Shown here: piece by piece, positions 63,038 to 63,053 of the stretch | Layout of the letters: each line of letters begins with the position of its first letter | Numbering within the stretch: the first letter of the stretch is position 1 | Origin: Aeromonas australiensis | GTDB lineage: Bacteria; Pseudomonadota; Gammaproteobacteria; Enterobacterales; Aeromonadaceae | Direction of reading: 5' to 3' | Assembly: GCF_000819725.1 (NCBI RefSeq) | Contig: NZ_CDDH01000001.1 | Span: 1-63,053 of the forward strand | DNA length: 63,053 nt | Program-made: the position numbers and the translations under genes | The notes under the pieces: model-generated | Databases searched by the model: none | The model's input: the letters and a program-made list of their open reading frames with translations, nothing else | What the model was told of the DNA's origin: nothing

Positions 63038-63053
63038 CAGACTGCTGACAAAC

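Overview
The window reads as chromosomal DNA of an Aeromonas species. Most of it is dense and GC-rich, with gene order of gammaproteobacterial type: rpsU-yqeY-dnaG-rpoD followed by a tRNA-Ile2(CAU), relA-mazG, pyrG-eno, rlmD/barA, purH-purD, holD-rimI and ravA-viaA. It also carries an M4 elastase of the Aeromonas AhpB type. The genus is an inference from protein resemblance; no search was run.

Layout. 1-6.1 kb: end of a MATE pump gene, fxsA, the aspA-dcuA aspartate/C4-dicarboxylate module and tsaD. 6.1-11.2 kb: the macromolecular synthesis operon and tRNA-Ile2. 11.2-15.7 kb: an AT-rich accessory island placed directly behind the tRNA. It holds a complete retron (msr-msd RNA, reverse transcriptase, PtuA-like ATPase, PtuB-like HNH nuclease), a gene remnant and a 185-bp MITE-like element. 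15.7-25.4 kb: uspE, eno, pyrG, mazG, relA, rlmD. 25.4-30.4 kb: barA, a DUF1456 gene, amiD, dps. 30.4-31.1 kb: a 5'-truncated IS5-family element. 31.1-36.2 kb: a two-gene phosphorelay (giant hybrid kinase plus a receiver-kinase, overlapping). 36.4-41.9 kb: cytochrome b561/b562 pair, purHD, zntR, arfA. 42.1-48.3 kb: hemW, rdgB, a Bcr/CflA pump, a Gfo/Idh/MocA oxidoreductase, a small lipoprotein and two acetyltransferases. 48.6-53.7 kb: elastase, a LysR regulator divergent from mdtH, and a MarR-acetyltransferase fusion. 53.7-63 kb: ASCH protein, prfC, viaA, ravA, holD, rimI, a thioredoxin-like protein and a long-chain acyl-CoA synthetase.

The most exciting system is the retron at 11.57-15.0 kb. 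The RNA has a1/a2 pairing, the AGC branch-point context and a 17-bp msd hairpin. The RT has both retron signature motifs (NAxxH, VTG) plus YADD. The RT, ATPase and HNH genes overlap or are 2 nt apart, as expected for a type I-A (Ec78/Eco7-like) antiphage retron. A second hairpin overlapping a2 may compete with the a1/a2 stem and control RT expression.

A second, less expected theme is the echoing of gene ends. barA and mazG are each preceded by short upstream ORFs that repeat their own N-terminal codons and stop at or just before the true start. rlmD and fxsA have decayed or exact repeats of their own 3' ends downstream. Four such cases lie within about 25 kb.
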